DNA of 64,000 bases, taken from the NCBI GenBank assembly GCA_963817465.1, contig CAWFOP010000008.1, positions 1 to 64,000 on the forward strand, given 5' to 3'. The notes below the pieces were generated by a model. It saw only the letters and a program-made list of their open reading frames with translations. It made no database searches and was not told where the DNA came from. Position numbers and translations under genes: made by a program. Shown one piece after another: positions 36,414-44,799 of the stretch (position 1 is the stretch's first letter; each line of letters starts with the position of its first letter). This stretch comes from CAMPKL01 sp963817465 (GTDB taxonomy: Bacteria > Acidobacteriota > Terriglobia > Bryobacterales > UBA6623).

Positions 36414-37865
36414 ATGGCCGCCGCTCGCCCGAATATCATTTTCATCATCACCGACCAGCAGCGCTTCGATACGATTCGTGCGCTCGGCTACAACTACGTC
36501 GATACGCCCAATATCGATCGGCTGGTCAAAGAAGGCGTGACGTTCACGAACTGTCACACTCCGGCGCCTTCTTGCGCGCCTTGCCGCGCGGCGTTGTTCA
36601 TGGGGCAATATCCGCACAACACCGGCGTGCTCAAGAACGGCGACGCCTGGGATCGCAGTTGGGTCGAGCTGCTGAACGACGCGGGCTATTTCTGCGTCAG
36701 CGTCGGCAAGATGCACCAAGTGCCGTACACGGCGATGGGAGGCTTCGATCAGCGCTATACGGTGGAGAATAAGGACCGCTTCATGGAAGGACGCTATTTC
36801 TTCGATGAGTGGGACAAAGCCATCAAGGCGAACGGCTGCACGAAGCCCGGCCGGCTGAGTTACCGCAATCTGTCGGACTACAAGGATCGGCTGGGCGCGT
36901 TCGAGTGGCAACTTCCCGAGCGGCTGCATGCCGATGTCTTCACCGCCGACACCGCATGCTGGTGGCTCAAGAGCTATCCGCAGGCCGAGCCGCTGTTCCT
37001 GCAGATCGGCTTCCCCGGCCCGCATCCGCCGTACGATCCTCCCGCCGAACGAGCCGAGAAGTATATGAAGCGCGACCTGCCGTTGATGGAGGTCACGCAA
37101 GAGGAGCTCGACGCGCAGCCCGAGCCTTATAAGGCGATGATCGACCACAACTGCGAAGTCGATCACGACTCGGTCGTGCATTTGAAAAACCCGACGGAGG
37201 AGCAACGCAAGCGCCAGCGCGCCTACTACATGGCCAACGTCGAGATGATCGACGACGGCGTGGGGAAGATACTCGACACGCTCGATGAGACGGGCTACTT
37301 GAACAATTCGATCGTGATCTTCACCTCCGATCACGGCGATGCGCTGACCGACCACGGCCACAGCCAAAAATGGACGTTCTACGACACAATCACGCGGATG
37401 CCGCTGATCGTCTGGTCGCCGCAGCGCTATCCAGGAGGCCGTAAGGATGACGGCCTTTGCTCGTTGATGGACATTGGTCCGACGATTCTCGAGATGGCGG
37501 GCGTCGAAGTCCCCGCGAAGATGGAGGCTCGGTCGCTGTTGCCGGCGCTCGAGGGCGAGCAGTGGGAGCCGCGCAAGTACGTCTTCAGCGAACAGTCGCG
37601 TGACACGAACTTTACATCGAGCGACTACGAGACGATGGTGCGCGGCAAGGATTGGAAGCTGGTGCACTTCGTCGATTCGCCCGACGGCCAGCTTTTCGAC
37701 CTGGCCAACGACCCGGAAGAGGTCGACAATCTGTGGCGGTCGACGGCGCCCGAACATCAGCGCAAGAAGCGCGAGTTGCTCGACGCCCTCCTGCAGTGGC
37801 GCATGCGCTCGGCCTACGAACAGTCGGGTTGGCGGAACAGTTGGCCGCCGCAGAAGGTTCACTGA
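36414..37865 (+). CDS. sulfatase-family hydrolase, cytoplasmic
   Basis: 483 aa without a signal peptide. The S1 sulfatase core is clear: RPNIIFIITDQQRFDTIRAL (first metal ligands), SCAPCRAALFMGQYPHNTGV containing the CxPxR formylglycine site, ANVEMIDDGVGKILDTLDE, and VIFTSDHGDALTDHGHSQKW for the second metal cluster. A Cys at the modification position means a formylglycine-generating enzyme is needed. It acts on sulfate esters, or alternatively phosphonate monoesters; the absence of a signal peptide is unusual for a glycan sulfatase. Confidence 0.9.
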   Translation: MAAARPNIIFIITDQQRFDTIRALGYNYVDTPNIDRLVKEGVTFTNCHTPAPSCAPCRAALFMGQYPHNTGVLKNGDAWDRSWVELLNDAGYFCVSVGKMHQVPYTAMGGFDQRYTVENKDRFMEGRYFFDEWDKAIKANGCTKPGRLSYRNLSDYKDRLGAFEWQLPERLHADVFTADTACWWLKSYPQAEPLFLQIGFPGPHPPYDPPAERAEKYMKRDLPLMEVTQEELDAQPEPYKAMIDHNCEVDHDSVVHLKNPTEEQRKRQRAYYMANVEMIDDGVGKILDTLDETGYLNNSIVIFTSDHGDALTDHGHSQKWTFYDTITRMPLIVWSPQRYPGGRKDDGLCSLMDIGPTILEMAGVEVPAKMEARSLLPALEGEQWEPRKYVFSEQSRDTNFTSSDYETMVRGKDWKLVHFVDSPDGQLFDLANDPEEVDNLWRSTAPEHQRKKRELLDALLQWRMRSAYEQSGWRNSWPPQKVH

Positions 37866-37891
37866 ATCGCGAGGGTTTCACGCGGGTTCGA

Positions 37892-37988
37892 GTAGGGCGG
37901 GGCTGACCGCCGTGAATCGAGTGAGCTTCGCCGTGCCGCAGGAGGGCGCGCCGACCCGAGACCGTCCACGAACGGTCGCCAGCCCTAC
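37892..37988. repeat. imperfect inverted-repeat element around 3' end of split TPR gene
   Basis: GTAGGGC (37892-37898) and GCCCTAC (37982-37988) are the ends of an element about 97 nt long; neighbouring sequence continues the symmetry imperfectly. Inside it, GACCGT-CCACGA-ACGGTC (37960-37977) is a perfect hairpin. The right end contains the stop codon of the TPR gene. Confidence 0.45.
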
Positions 37989-38776
37989 CTGGATGCGGCC
38001 TTGCGGGCGACATCGAGGTTGCGCTGAGTCTCCGAGTCGTCGGGCAGCAACTCGAGGGCGCTCTCGAAATCGCGAACAGCCTTGTCGTAGTCGCCTTCCA
38101 AAAAGTACTCTTGGCCGCGCAGCTTGTACATCTCGGGCGTCTTGCGGCGCTTGAAAGCTTCTTCGAAAGCCTGCCAGCCCTCTTGCTTACGCCCGGCGCG
38201 GATCAGCGCAACCGCGAGCTGCGACCAGATCCGCCCGTCGCCGGGCCTGAGGGCGAGCGCCTCGCGGTAGCGCCGCACGGCCTCGTCATACTGCTTCAAG
38301 CTGGAGTGAATGAGGCCAAGATTGGTGAGGAGATAGGCTTCTTGCGGCGATTTCGGCTTGACGTACTTTTCGGCCTCAGTCCATGCCGCGAGAGCTTCAG
38401 GCCGCATGCCGTGCTGATAGTAGACGCGGCCCAGCCACGTGCGCGGACGCTCTTTCTCGGGGGACTTCGTTACCGTGTCGCGCCACAAGCGAACGTCGTC
38501 CGACCAAACGGCGGCGCGTTGGGCCGTTGCGACCCCGAAAACGGCGAGGACGCCCGCGAGAGTTGCATAGGCCGTCGCGATACGCTGCTCCAGAGCTTGG
38601 CTCAGCGCCCAAAGCGCCGTGAGATAAAAACCGATCGCGGGCAGGTAGAGCCGCCGCTCGGCCGCGAAGTCCGCCAGGGGATAGAAGCTCGTCGTCGGCG
38701 CCAATACCAGCAGGAAGAACAGGAAGCCGAATACGGGGATGGGATAGCGCCGGAAGAAGCGCAAGGCCGCGCCCAC
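37985..38776 (-). CDS. C-terminal half of split TPR membrane protein (TMTC/ArnT-like)
   Basis: 263 codons. Membrane segments (VFGFLFFLLVLAPTTSFYPL, LYLPAIGFYLTALWALSQAL) are followed by TPRs: YQHGMRPEALAAWTEAEKYV, LLTNLGLIHSSLKQYDEAVR, LRGQEYFLEGDYDKAVRDFE. The frame stays open upstream to about 38835, where it meets the 38814-39788 frame. Together they make one O-mannosyltransferase-like membrane protein with C-terminal TPRs. The ADFAAERRLYLP motif in the middle of the family is at the start of this part. The GTG at 38776 is not a true start. Confidence 0.75.
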   Translation of the reverse strand: MGAALRFFRRYPIPVFGFLFFLLVLAPTTSFYPLADFAAERRLYLPAIGFYLTALWALSQALEQRIATAYATLAGVLAVFGVATAQRAAVWSDDVRLWRDTVTKSPEKERPRTWLGRVYYQHGMRPEALAAWTEAEKYVKPKSPQEAYLLTNLGLIHSSLKQYDEAVRRYREALALRPGDGRIWSQLAVALIRAGRKQEGWQAFEEAFKRRKTPEMYKLRGQEYFLEGDYDKAVRDFESALELLPDDSETQRNLDVARKAASR

Positions 38777-38813
38777 AAGGCCGAGCAGTGCGAGCAGCGC
38801 GAACCACGACCAG

Positions 38814-39788
38814 TTATCGAGCAGGCTCGCCGAGGGCGCTGATATCCGGGTCGAGGTTCAGATTGAACGGAAACAGCAGTTGCGCCATGTATCGGAAATA
38901 CATGCGGAACTGCGTGAACAGATATTCCCGCCAGTCGAGCGTAAAGCCGGCCGACATCGTGAACAGGAACGGCCTGACGACTACGAAAAAACCGACGACG
39001 ATTCCGACGGCGAACAAGCCGTACAGCGGCCAGCTCTTTTTGAGGCCGCGCCAGTCCCCGCGCGACAGCAGTAGGAAGTCGAGCATCACGACGGCGAACG
39101 GCAAGGTCAGCTTGTCTTGCTTGGTCAACGCGGTGAGCCCAAAGCAGAACATCACTGCGACCGCGGCGGCCCAGCGATTACGGTCGCGCAGAGCGACGAA
39201 GGCCCACAGCCCAAGGATGTAGAACGTGCCCGCGAGCACCTCGGATCGGCTGCTGACGTAAGCGACCGACTCGGTCTGAATCGGCGAGAGCAGGAACAGC
39301 AGCGGCAAGCCGTAGACGAACAGCGGCCGCAGCTTCTCATTCACCAATGCCGAAACGCTCTCGTGTCGGAACAGCGACCGGCAGAAGCCGAACAGCAGCG
39401 CGGCGTTCAAGCAGTGCAGCAGGATGTTGGTCAGATGGAACCAGAACGGATCGAAGCCGCCCGCGGCCCGCAGGTTGCCGACGAAGCTCAGCATCAGGAG
39501 CGGGCGTCCCGAGCGCTTGATCGGGCCCCAACCGCCGTTGCGCACGGCGCTCGCCGACTCCATCAGGTCAAAGTCATCCAGGACGAACGTGCCGGAGGTC
39601 GCCGGCCAGTAAACCACGCAGCCCAGAACGAACAGCAGCGCGACGTAGAACCACCAACGGGTCAAGATGGAGCGGGACTCGGGCGCAGCGGGGCGCTTGA
39701 CCGGCCTCGCGCCCGATGGCGTCTCAGCCGTCGCGGGACCGCTCTCGACGTTATCGCGCTTCGATTTTCGCTTGCTCTTTACGCTCAT
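38814..39788 (-). CDS. N-terminal half of split TPR membrane protein (TMTC/ArnT-like)
   Basis: 324 aa. After a Lys/Arg-rich N-terminus the protein has about seven transmembrane segments. The loop FVLDDFDLMESASAVRNGGW carries the acidic DD pair typical of GT-C glycosyltransferases in the first periplasmic loop. The stretch SPIQTESVAYVSSRSEVLAG is the characteristic TMTC family segment. It stops abruptly at ISALGEPAR while the other frame continues the protein. Family members transfer lipid-linked sugars to proteins or glycans. Confidence 0.78.
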   Translation of the reverse strand: MSVKSKRKSKRDNVESGPATAETPSGARPVKRPAAPESRSILTRWWFYVALLFVLGCVVYWPATSGTFVLDDFDLMESASAVRNGGWGPIKRSGRPLLMLSFVGNLRAAGGFDPFWFHLTNILLHCLNAALLFGFCRSLFRHESVSALVNEKLRPLFVYGLPLLFLLSPIQTESVAYVSSRSEVLAGTFYILGLWAFVALRDRNRWAAAVAVMFCFGLTALTKQDKLTLPFAVVMLDFLLLSRGDWRGLKKSWPLYGLFAVGIVVGFFVVVRPFLFTMSAGFTLDWREYLFTQFRMYFRYMAQLLFPFNLNLDPDISALGEPAR

Positions 39789-39856
39789 CCGGAACGGCGT
39801 CGCCGGGGACAGGTTTCACACTCGCCGCCGCGCCGGCGAGTTGTCAACCGCGACGC

Positions 39857-40414
39857 TCAGACGTCGTAGCCGGCCCAAACCTTTTCCCAATGGCCTTGCG
39901 CGCGCAAAAGCAACTCGATCACGTCCCTCACGGCGCCGGCGCCGCCGGCCGCCGGGATCTTGTAGTGCGCGATGTCGAGCACCTCTTGGCGGGAATTCGT
40001 CGGCGCCGCGCCCAGACCGCAGCGCTTGAGAATCGGCAGGTCGGTGATATCGTCGCCGACATAGGCGATCTGATCCGCCGCGTAGCCCGAGTCGGCGATG
40101 ACATTCTCGAACAGCGGCAGCTTTTCGGTGTTGCCCTCGAACAGGTAGCGCATGTGCGCCGAGCGGGCGCGCTCCTTGACGGCCAGGCCGCCGCGTCCGG
40201 AGACGATGCCGGTCTCGATGCCGTGCCGGTAGGCCCATTGCAGGGCGATGCCGTCATGCGTGTCGAAGCACTTGGTTTCGCCGACCGAACCGTCGGGATT
40301 GGGCAAGAAGTAGATGCGGCCGTCGGTTAGCACGCCGTCGCAGTCCATCAGCAGCAGCTTGATCTTGGCGGCGCGCGCGATGACGTCTTCCGAGTAGGTT
40401 TTGGAGGCGCTCAT
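39857..40414 (-). CDS. kdsC: KdsC-type HAD phosphatase
   Basis: 185 aa from ATG 40414; the frame is open to 40501 but the 185-aa form matches the KdsC length. HAD motifs: IKLLLMDCDGVLTDG (DxDG, nucleophile), GIVSGRGGLAVKERA (Ser in motif II) and YVGDDITDLPILKRCGLG (motif IV). The lack of a cap domain is typical of C0 HAD phosphatases such as 3-deoxy-D-manno-octulosonate 8-phosphate phosphatase, used in lipopolysaccharide inner-core synthesis. No other kds genes are nearby, so a different sugar phosphate is possible. Confidence 0.85.
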   Translation of the reverse strand: MSASKTYSEDVIARAAKIKLLLMDCDGVLTDGRIYFLPNPDGSVGETKCFDTHDGIALQWAYRHGIETGIVSGRGGLAVKERARSAHMRYLFEGNTEKLPLFENVIADSGYAADQIAYVGDDITDLPILKRCGLGAAPTNSRQEVLDIAHYKIPAAGGAGAVRDVIELLLRAQGHWEKVWAGYDV

Positions 40415-40541
40415 AGGCAAGCTCACGATTGTAGCGTGGGCTTGGGAGGCAAGCGAGATGTGGAGGAGATCGCCGAGGCTTTCCGCGAGGTTCATGAGCA
40501 CGCGGGCGAGATCGCTCGGCGCGCTTGACCGCCGGAAGCCG

Positions 40542-41918
40542 TCACACTTTATCCGGCAGCACGTAAGGCTCGCGATACTCCCGCGTCAGGTACTTGTTCG
40601 CTTCAGCGTCGCCTGGGAACGTTTCGGTCTTCGGGTCGAATGTCAGCTTGCGGCCCAGGCGGTATGAGATGTTCGCCATATGGGCGAGCGCCGTCGACAT
40701 ATGGCCCTCCTCGATGTCGCAGTACAGGTTTTCGCGCTTGCGTGACCGGACGGCGTCGATGAAGTTGCGGAAGTGCTCGCCGCCGTCCCCGCGCGGCGCG
40801 TCGATTTGAGGACCATCGACATAATTGCGGGCCGGGAAGCTGACATTGGCCATGGTTTCGTTGACCCCGGAGTCGCTGGTGCGGTCGCGCGGCACGAAGT
40901 CGCCTTTCATCAGGTTCCAGTTACGGGCCGAAGAGACATAGCCCTGATCCGTGTAGAGCACGTCAACCGAACTGCGCTCGCCGTCGAACGGCGGCGTGTA
41001 GATATTCGTCAACTCGACTTCCATGATCGAGCCGTCGCCGTACTCGAAACTGGCGTTCTGCACGTTGGGCGTCTGCTGATCGGAATCCCACACGTAAACT
41101 CCGCCGAACGAATGAATCTTCATGGGATGCGTCTGTTTGCCGGAGCCCCAGCGCAGGACGTCGAGGCTGTGAACGCCGGTGTTGCCGATGTCGGTCGTCG
41201 AGGTGTCCCAGAAGAAGTGCCAGCCATAGTGGAAGCGGTCGATGTTGAAGGCGCGATAGGGCGCGGGGCCGAGGAATAAGTCCCAGTGCACGCCCGCGGG
41301 AATCGATGATTCCTGCTCGCGACCGATCGAGGCGCGACCCTTGTAGATGGCGGTCTTCGCGCGATACACGTCGCCGAACTTGCCTGAGCGGACGAAGCCC
41401 ATCACGGCTCGCGTCTTGGGGTCGCCGCGGCGGTTGAGGCCGACCTGCACGATGCGGTTGTACTTGCGCGCGGCTTCGATGATACGGCGGCCTTCGACGA
41501 TGGTGTACGAGCAGGGCTTCTCGACATAGACGTCCTTGCCTGCCTGACAGCCCCAAATGGCGTGCAACGCGTGCCAATGGTCGGGCGTCGCGACCGAAAT
41601 GGCGTCGAGGTCGGGGTCCTTGAGCACTTCGCGTAGGTCGAAATGCGTTTGGGGCTTGTAGCCGTATTCCTTTTCGATGCGCGCCACATTCTCCGGGAAG
41701 AGACGTTCGTCGATGTCGACCAGATAGGCCAGCCGAACGCCCGGAATCTTGCCGAACGTGTCGATGTGCGTCTGGCCGCGGCCGTGAATGCCGACGACGG
41801 CGAGGTTGATCCGATCGTTGGCGGACGTTTGCGCCCGGGCCTGAGCGGCGGCTGCGCCGGCGGCGATGGCGGCGCTTTGAATGAAGCGACGGCGGCTTGT
41901 GTCAGACATAGCGGTCAT
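40542..41918 (-). CDS. Gfo/Idh/MocA oxidoreductase, Tat-exported
   Basis: 458 aa with a twin-arginine signal (SDTSRRRFIQSAAIAAGAAA); ATG 41909 is a possible alternative start. The N-terminal Rossmann domain shows LAVVGIHGRGQTHIDTFGKI and SVATPDHWHALHAIWGCQAG, followed by VYVEKPCSYTIVEGRRII with the catalytic EKP motif. The C-terminal half (WDTSTTDIGNTGVHSLDVLR, YGDGSIMEVELTNIYTPP) is the substrate-binding beta sheet. It should oxidise a sugar or related compound with NAD(P), possibly bound in the periplasm. Not obviously co-transcribed with its neighbours. Confidence 0.92.
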   Translation of the reverse strand: MTAMSDTSRRRFIQSAAIAAGAAAAQARAQTSANDRINLAVVGIHGRGQTHIDTFGKIPGVRLAYLVDIDERLFPENVARIEKEYGYKPQTHFDLREVLKDPDLDAISVATPDHWHALHAIWGCQAGKDVYVEKPCSYTIVEGRRIIEAARKYNRIVQVGLNRRGDPKTRAVMGFVRSGKFGDVYRAKTAIYKGRASIGREQESSIPAGVHWDLFLGPAPYRAFNIDRFHYGWHFFWDTSTTDIGNTGVHSLDVLRWGSGKQTHPMKIHSFGGVYVWDSDQQTPNVQNASFEYGDGSIMEVELTNIYTPPFDGERSSVDVLYTDQGYVSSARNWNLMKGDFVPRDRTSDSGVNETMANVSFPARNYVDGPQIDAPRGDGGEHFRNFIDAVRSRKRENLYCDIEEGHMSTALAHMANISYRLGRKLTFDPKTETFPGDAEANKYLTREYREPYVLPDKV

Positions 41919-41966
41919 CAGTGTACCCGCCCGGACCGCGAAGCGGCTCCGAAAGGCCGCCAGCCC

Positions 41967-44000
41967 TTAGCGCCAAACCGGGTTCACGAAGGCCCCGTCC
42001 GCGGCGATGTCCCATACGGCGAGCCGCGCCCACTTCCAGCCCGGCGCGTTCGCCTTCCATTCGAACTTCTCCGCGCCTAGCTCGCCTGTCTTCTCGAGGG
42101 AAATGCGCTCGTGATGAACTTGCTTGCCGTCGCCCCAGACGATCTCGGCGAATGCCAGCGGCAACGTCCAGTCGACCTGAGCGCTGACGCGCAGCTCGTC
42201 GCCGTCCGACTTGATCGCGACTTCGGGCAGCAGCACTTCCCCGGTGGTCACAAAGAAGTCTCCGGCGCGAATCGGATCGAGCAGCTCGCCGTAGTGATCG
42301 AAGTCGGGAAGACGGCCGGTCTTCACGTAGTTTATGTTCATGTGAGCGTAGAGCTCATGGGTCGCATCAAACTGAAAAACATCGACTTCGCCCATGGTTT
42401 TCTTCCGGATTCCCATTTGGCTCAGGTCGTCCAACAAGGTAAAGACGCGGTCGCCGAGGCGCGGTGACGATAGGTCGGAAGGCAAGGCCTTCCAGCCGGC
42501 TCCGAAGTAGTGGTCGTCGCGAAAATGCTCGGTGTCGAGGATCTTGTCGGGGTAGCCAGTCGAGCCCTTGGTGCGGGCGTGGGTCTGGTACATCAGCCCG
42601 TTCTCTTTGCGAACAAGCTCGAGCATCTCGGCCGCGTTCGACACGCTGTAGACCTTGCCGTAAGGAGGACGGCTCATCTCGAATGACCCGCCGGCTGGGC
42701 GATTCATGAACCAGTAGACGGGATGCGGGAAGACGACGGCCCAATGTCCGCCGAGATAGACGTTCGCCTCTTCGGACGGGATCAGCAGAAAGTTCGCGCC
42801 GGACCTCGCGCGGCAAGCCTTGAAGAACGCGTCGAGCTCCTCGAGACGCAGGTTGGTGAGGTCGCGAGGATGGCCGTCTCCGTGGAAGTCCATGATGATC
42901 GAGGCGTTGACGCCCATGTCTTCGAGCACGGGCTGGAACGGGGGCGTCCAGTCGAATCCTTTCGCCATGGCCTGGACGGTGTAGGCCCAGTGCCAATGGC
43001 TCGAGACGGTCTTGTAGCCCTCGAGCTCGCGGAAACGGTCGGCATGGGTGTAGCGCAGCACGTCTTGGACGGCGGCGTTCGGTCCGTCCGGAGACAGCAG
43101 AGCGAAGAGGCTGAGGCGCTGCTTGGTCCCCGGCGGCGCGTTCGACCAGGGGTAGTAGACCCAGTTCGTATCGCGGATCTGACGGACGCCCAAGCCGATG
43201 CGTCCGCGCCTGCCGCGCCGCCACAGGTAGCCGAGGTTCGATGTGAAATCCCGCGGGAAAAAGTACTGATGCGGAGCGGGGAACACGGCGACCGAGCCGC
43301 TCGGCCCCGCCGCGGCCATCGTGCGGTAGCGGACTTTCTCGGGGATGCGCTCGGGCTGTAAGCCGTTCTCGATTTGACGCACCAGCTTGCCCGCAGTGTC
43401 GTACCAGGCGAACTCGGCGGCCATATTGCCGCCCGGGGCCGCGGCGTGGGCGCCGGAGAAGTCGATGCCGGCGTCGTAATAGAACGCGGTGTTCGGACGC
43501 TCGGTCGAGACGACGGCCGTCTGTTGCATCAACCGGGTCCCGGGGTAGATCGTGTACACCAGCTCGCCCGAGAAAACGCCCAAGCGCAAGCCGTCGAATG
43601 CGACTTCGACGCGGTCGCCGACGCTCCGCGCGGTCATGCGCTTGGGCTCGAAGGTCAGCGCATAGCTCTGCGTGCCGTCGGGATGCGCCGGAGGAAAGTC
43701 GAAGAAGGCGTTCCAGCCTTTGCTGCGCGTGCCGACCTCGACGCTGTAGAACGGCCGCAGTTGCTCGACGACCGCGGCGCCGTCCACGCTGATCGAGCCC
43801 ACGGGAGGCTGCTTCTCGTCGGAGTTGAAGACCGCCCGCCACTCCTTACCCTGAGCGTCTCGCCAGCTCACCTGGAGGCCGTCGGCTGTTTGGGCGACGG
43901 TCACGGGGCCGCCGGTGACGGCCGAGCGATCCACCTGGAGGGCCGCACTCGCAAGCGCGGCGGAAATGAGGAGCAGAAAAAGAAAACGCATGAGACTCAT
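41967..44000 (-). CDS. secreted protein with PHP-like metallohydrolase features
   Basis: 677 aa from ATG 44000 (MSLMRFLFLLLISAALASAA, Sec signal); a start at 44024 is less likely. The N-terminal half is a large beta-rich domain. Around residues 370-440, IIMDFHGDGHPRDLTNLRLE and FLLIPSEEANVYLGGHWAVV, then FPHPVYWF, resemble the metal-binding strands of CehA/McbA-type PHP proteins, with His, Glu and His spaced appropriately. The C-terminus carries a small beta domain (LPEVAIKSDGDELRVSAQVD). I cannot assign a substrate. Confidence 0.6.
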   Translation of the reverse strand: MSLMRFLFLLLISAALASAALQVDRSAVTGGPVTVAQTADGLQVSWRDAQGKEWRAVFNSDEKQPPVGSISVDGAAVVEQLRPFYSVEVGTRSKGWNAFFDFPPAHPDGTQSYALTFEPKRMTARSVGDRVEVAFDGLRLGVFSGELVYTIYPGTRLMQQTAVVSTERPNTAFYYDAGIDFSGAHAAAPGGNMAAEFAWYDTAGKLVRQIENGLQPERIPEKVRYRTMAAAGPSGSVAVFPAPHQYFFPRDFTSNLGYLWRRGRRGRIGLGVRQIRDTNWVYYPWSNAPPGTKQRLSLFALLSPDGPNAAVQDVLRYTHADRFRELEGYKTVSSHWHWAYTVQAMAKGFDWTPPFQPVLEDMGVNASIIMDFHGDGHPRDLTNLRLEELDAFFKACRARSGANFLLIPSEEANVYLGGHWAVVFPHPVYWFMNRPAGGSFEMSRPPYGKVYSVSNAAEMLELVRKENGLMYQTHARTKGSTGYPDKILDTEHFRDDHYFGAGWKALPSDLSSPRLGDRVFTLLDDLSQMGIRKKTMGEVDVFQFDATHELYAHMNINYVKTGRLPDFDHYGELLDPIRAGDFFVTTGEVLLPEVAIKSDGDELRVSAQVDWTLPLAFAEIVWGDGKQVHHERISLEKTGELGAEKFEWKANAPGWKWARLAVWDIAADGAFVNPVWR

Positions 44001-44050
44001 CAGCCGCGAACTAAGATACACCACTGGGCGTGGAGGACCGTCGAGGCGCG

Positions 44051-44707
44051 ATGGAGTTTGGGCCGCTAACCATCACGGAGCCGATGACGCTGGCGACCGA
44101 TTACGTCTTGGCCGCGCTGGCTGTCGTATTCGGTCGGCGGCTGCTCGCCCAAAGCGACGCGCGCCCGATTCTCGACTGGGGTTTTGGGTTTATCGCCCTG
44201 GCGATTGGATCCTTCGCCGGCGGAACGGCTCACGGCTTCGCCGCTGATCTCGGCGAGCTCGGCCAGGCGCTGACCTGGAAGCTCACCGTCTACTCCATCG
44301 GCTTGTCGGTCTACTTCATGCTTGCCGGCACGGCCCGCGCCGCGCTGAGCCCGAAGACGGCGCGGTGGGTCGTGGCTTTGGCGGGCGTCAAGCTGGCTGT
44401 GTATTTGGCGTGGATGACCGGGCACGATGATTTCCGCTACGTGATCTGGGACTACGCGCCGACCATGTTCGCCGTCTTGGGTCTGGGGGTGTGGTTGTCG
44501 GCGGCTCGCCGGAACCATGGCGGGTTGTATCTAGCCGCCGGCGTGCTGGTCTCTTTCGCTGGAGCGGCGGTCCAGCAGAGCGGAGTGTCGCTGCACCGGC
44601 ACTTCAACCAAAACGACCTCTACCACGTGATTCAGATGGGCGGCTTGTGGTTGTTCTATCTCGGGGCGCGGAGGCTCGAAACCGAGAACAGCCTTGAAGT
44701 TCCTTGA
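44051..44707 (+). CDS. seven-TM membrane protein, DUF6962/CREST-like
   Basis: 218 aa, with about seven hydrophobic helices. Conserved polar residues inside the membrane segments include TDYVL near the N-terminus, GGTAHGFAA and NQNDLYHVIQMGGLWLFYLG, with His at positions reminiscent of the alkaline-ceramidase/CREST superfamily. A hydrolase function is therefore possible but unproven. ATG 44051 is chosen over GTG 44030 because GAGG precedes it. Confidence 0.7.
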   Translation: MEFGPLTITEPMTLATDYVLAALAVVFGRRLLAQSDARPILDWGFGFIALAIGSFAGGTAHGFAADLGELGQALTWKLTVYSIGLSVYFMLAGTARAALSPKTARWVVALAGVKLAVYLAWMTGHDDFRYVIWDYAPTMFAVLGLGVWLSAARRNHGGLYLAAGVLVSFAGAAVQQSGVSLHRHFNQNDLYHVIQMGGLWLFYLGARRLETENSLEVP

Positions 44708-44740
44708 GCATCCCACAACACCAACCGCGAGGCTTGGGAC

Positions 44741-44766
44741 GCGCCCTCACGGGCGCGGCTCTGTTT
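44741..44766. repeat. CGCG-hairpin dispersed repeat, copy 1
   Basis: CGCGCCC-TCAC-GGGCGCG (44741-44758) is a perfect 7-bp hairpin followed by GCTCTGTT. A second copy with the same loop and tail but a C:G to A:T paired change lies at 61236-61261. It is located between convergent genes. Confidence 0.6.
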
Positions 44767-44799
44767 GCCGGCCGGCGGGCGCAACACGAGGGTGCGCCT

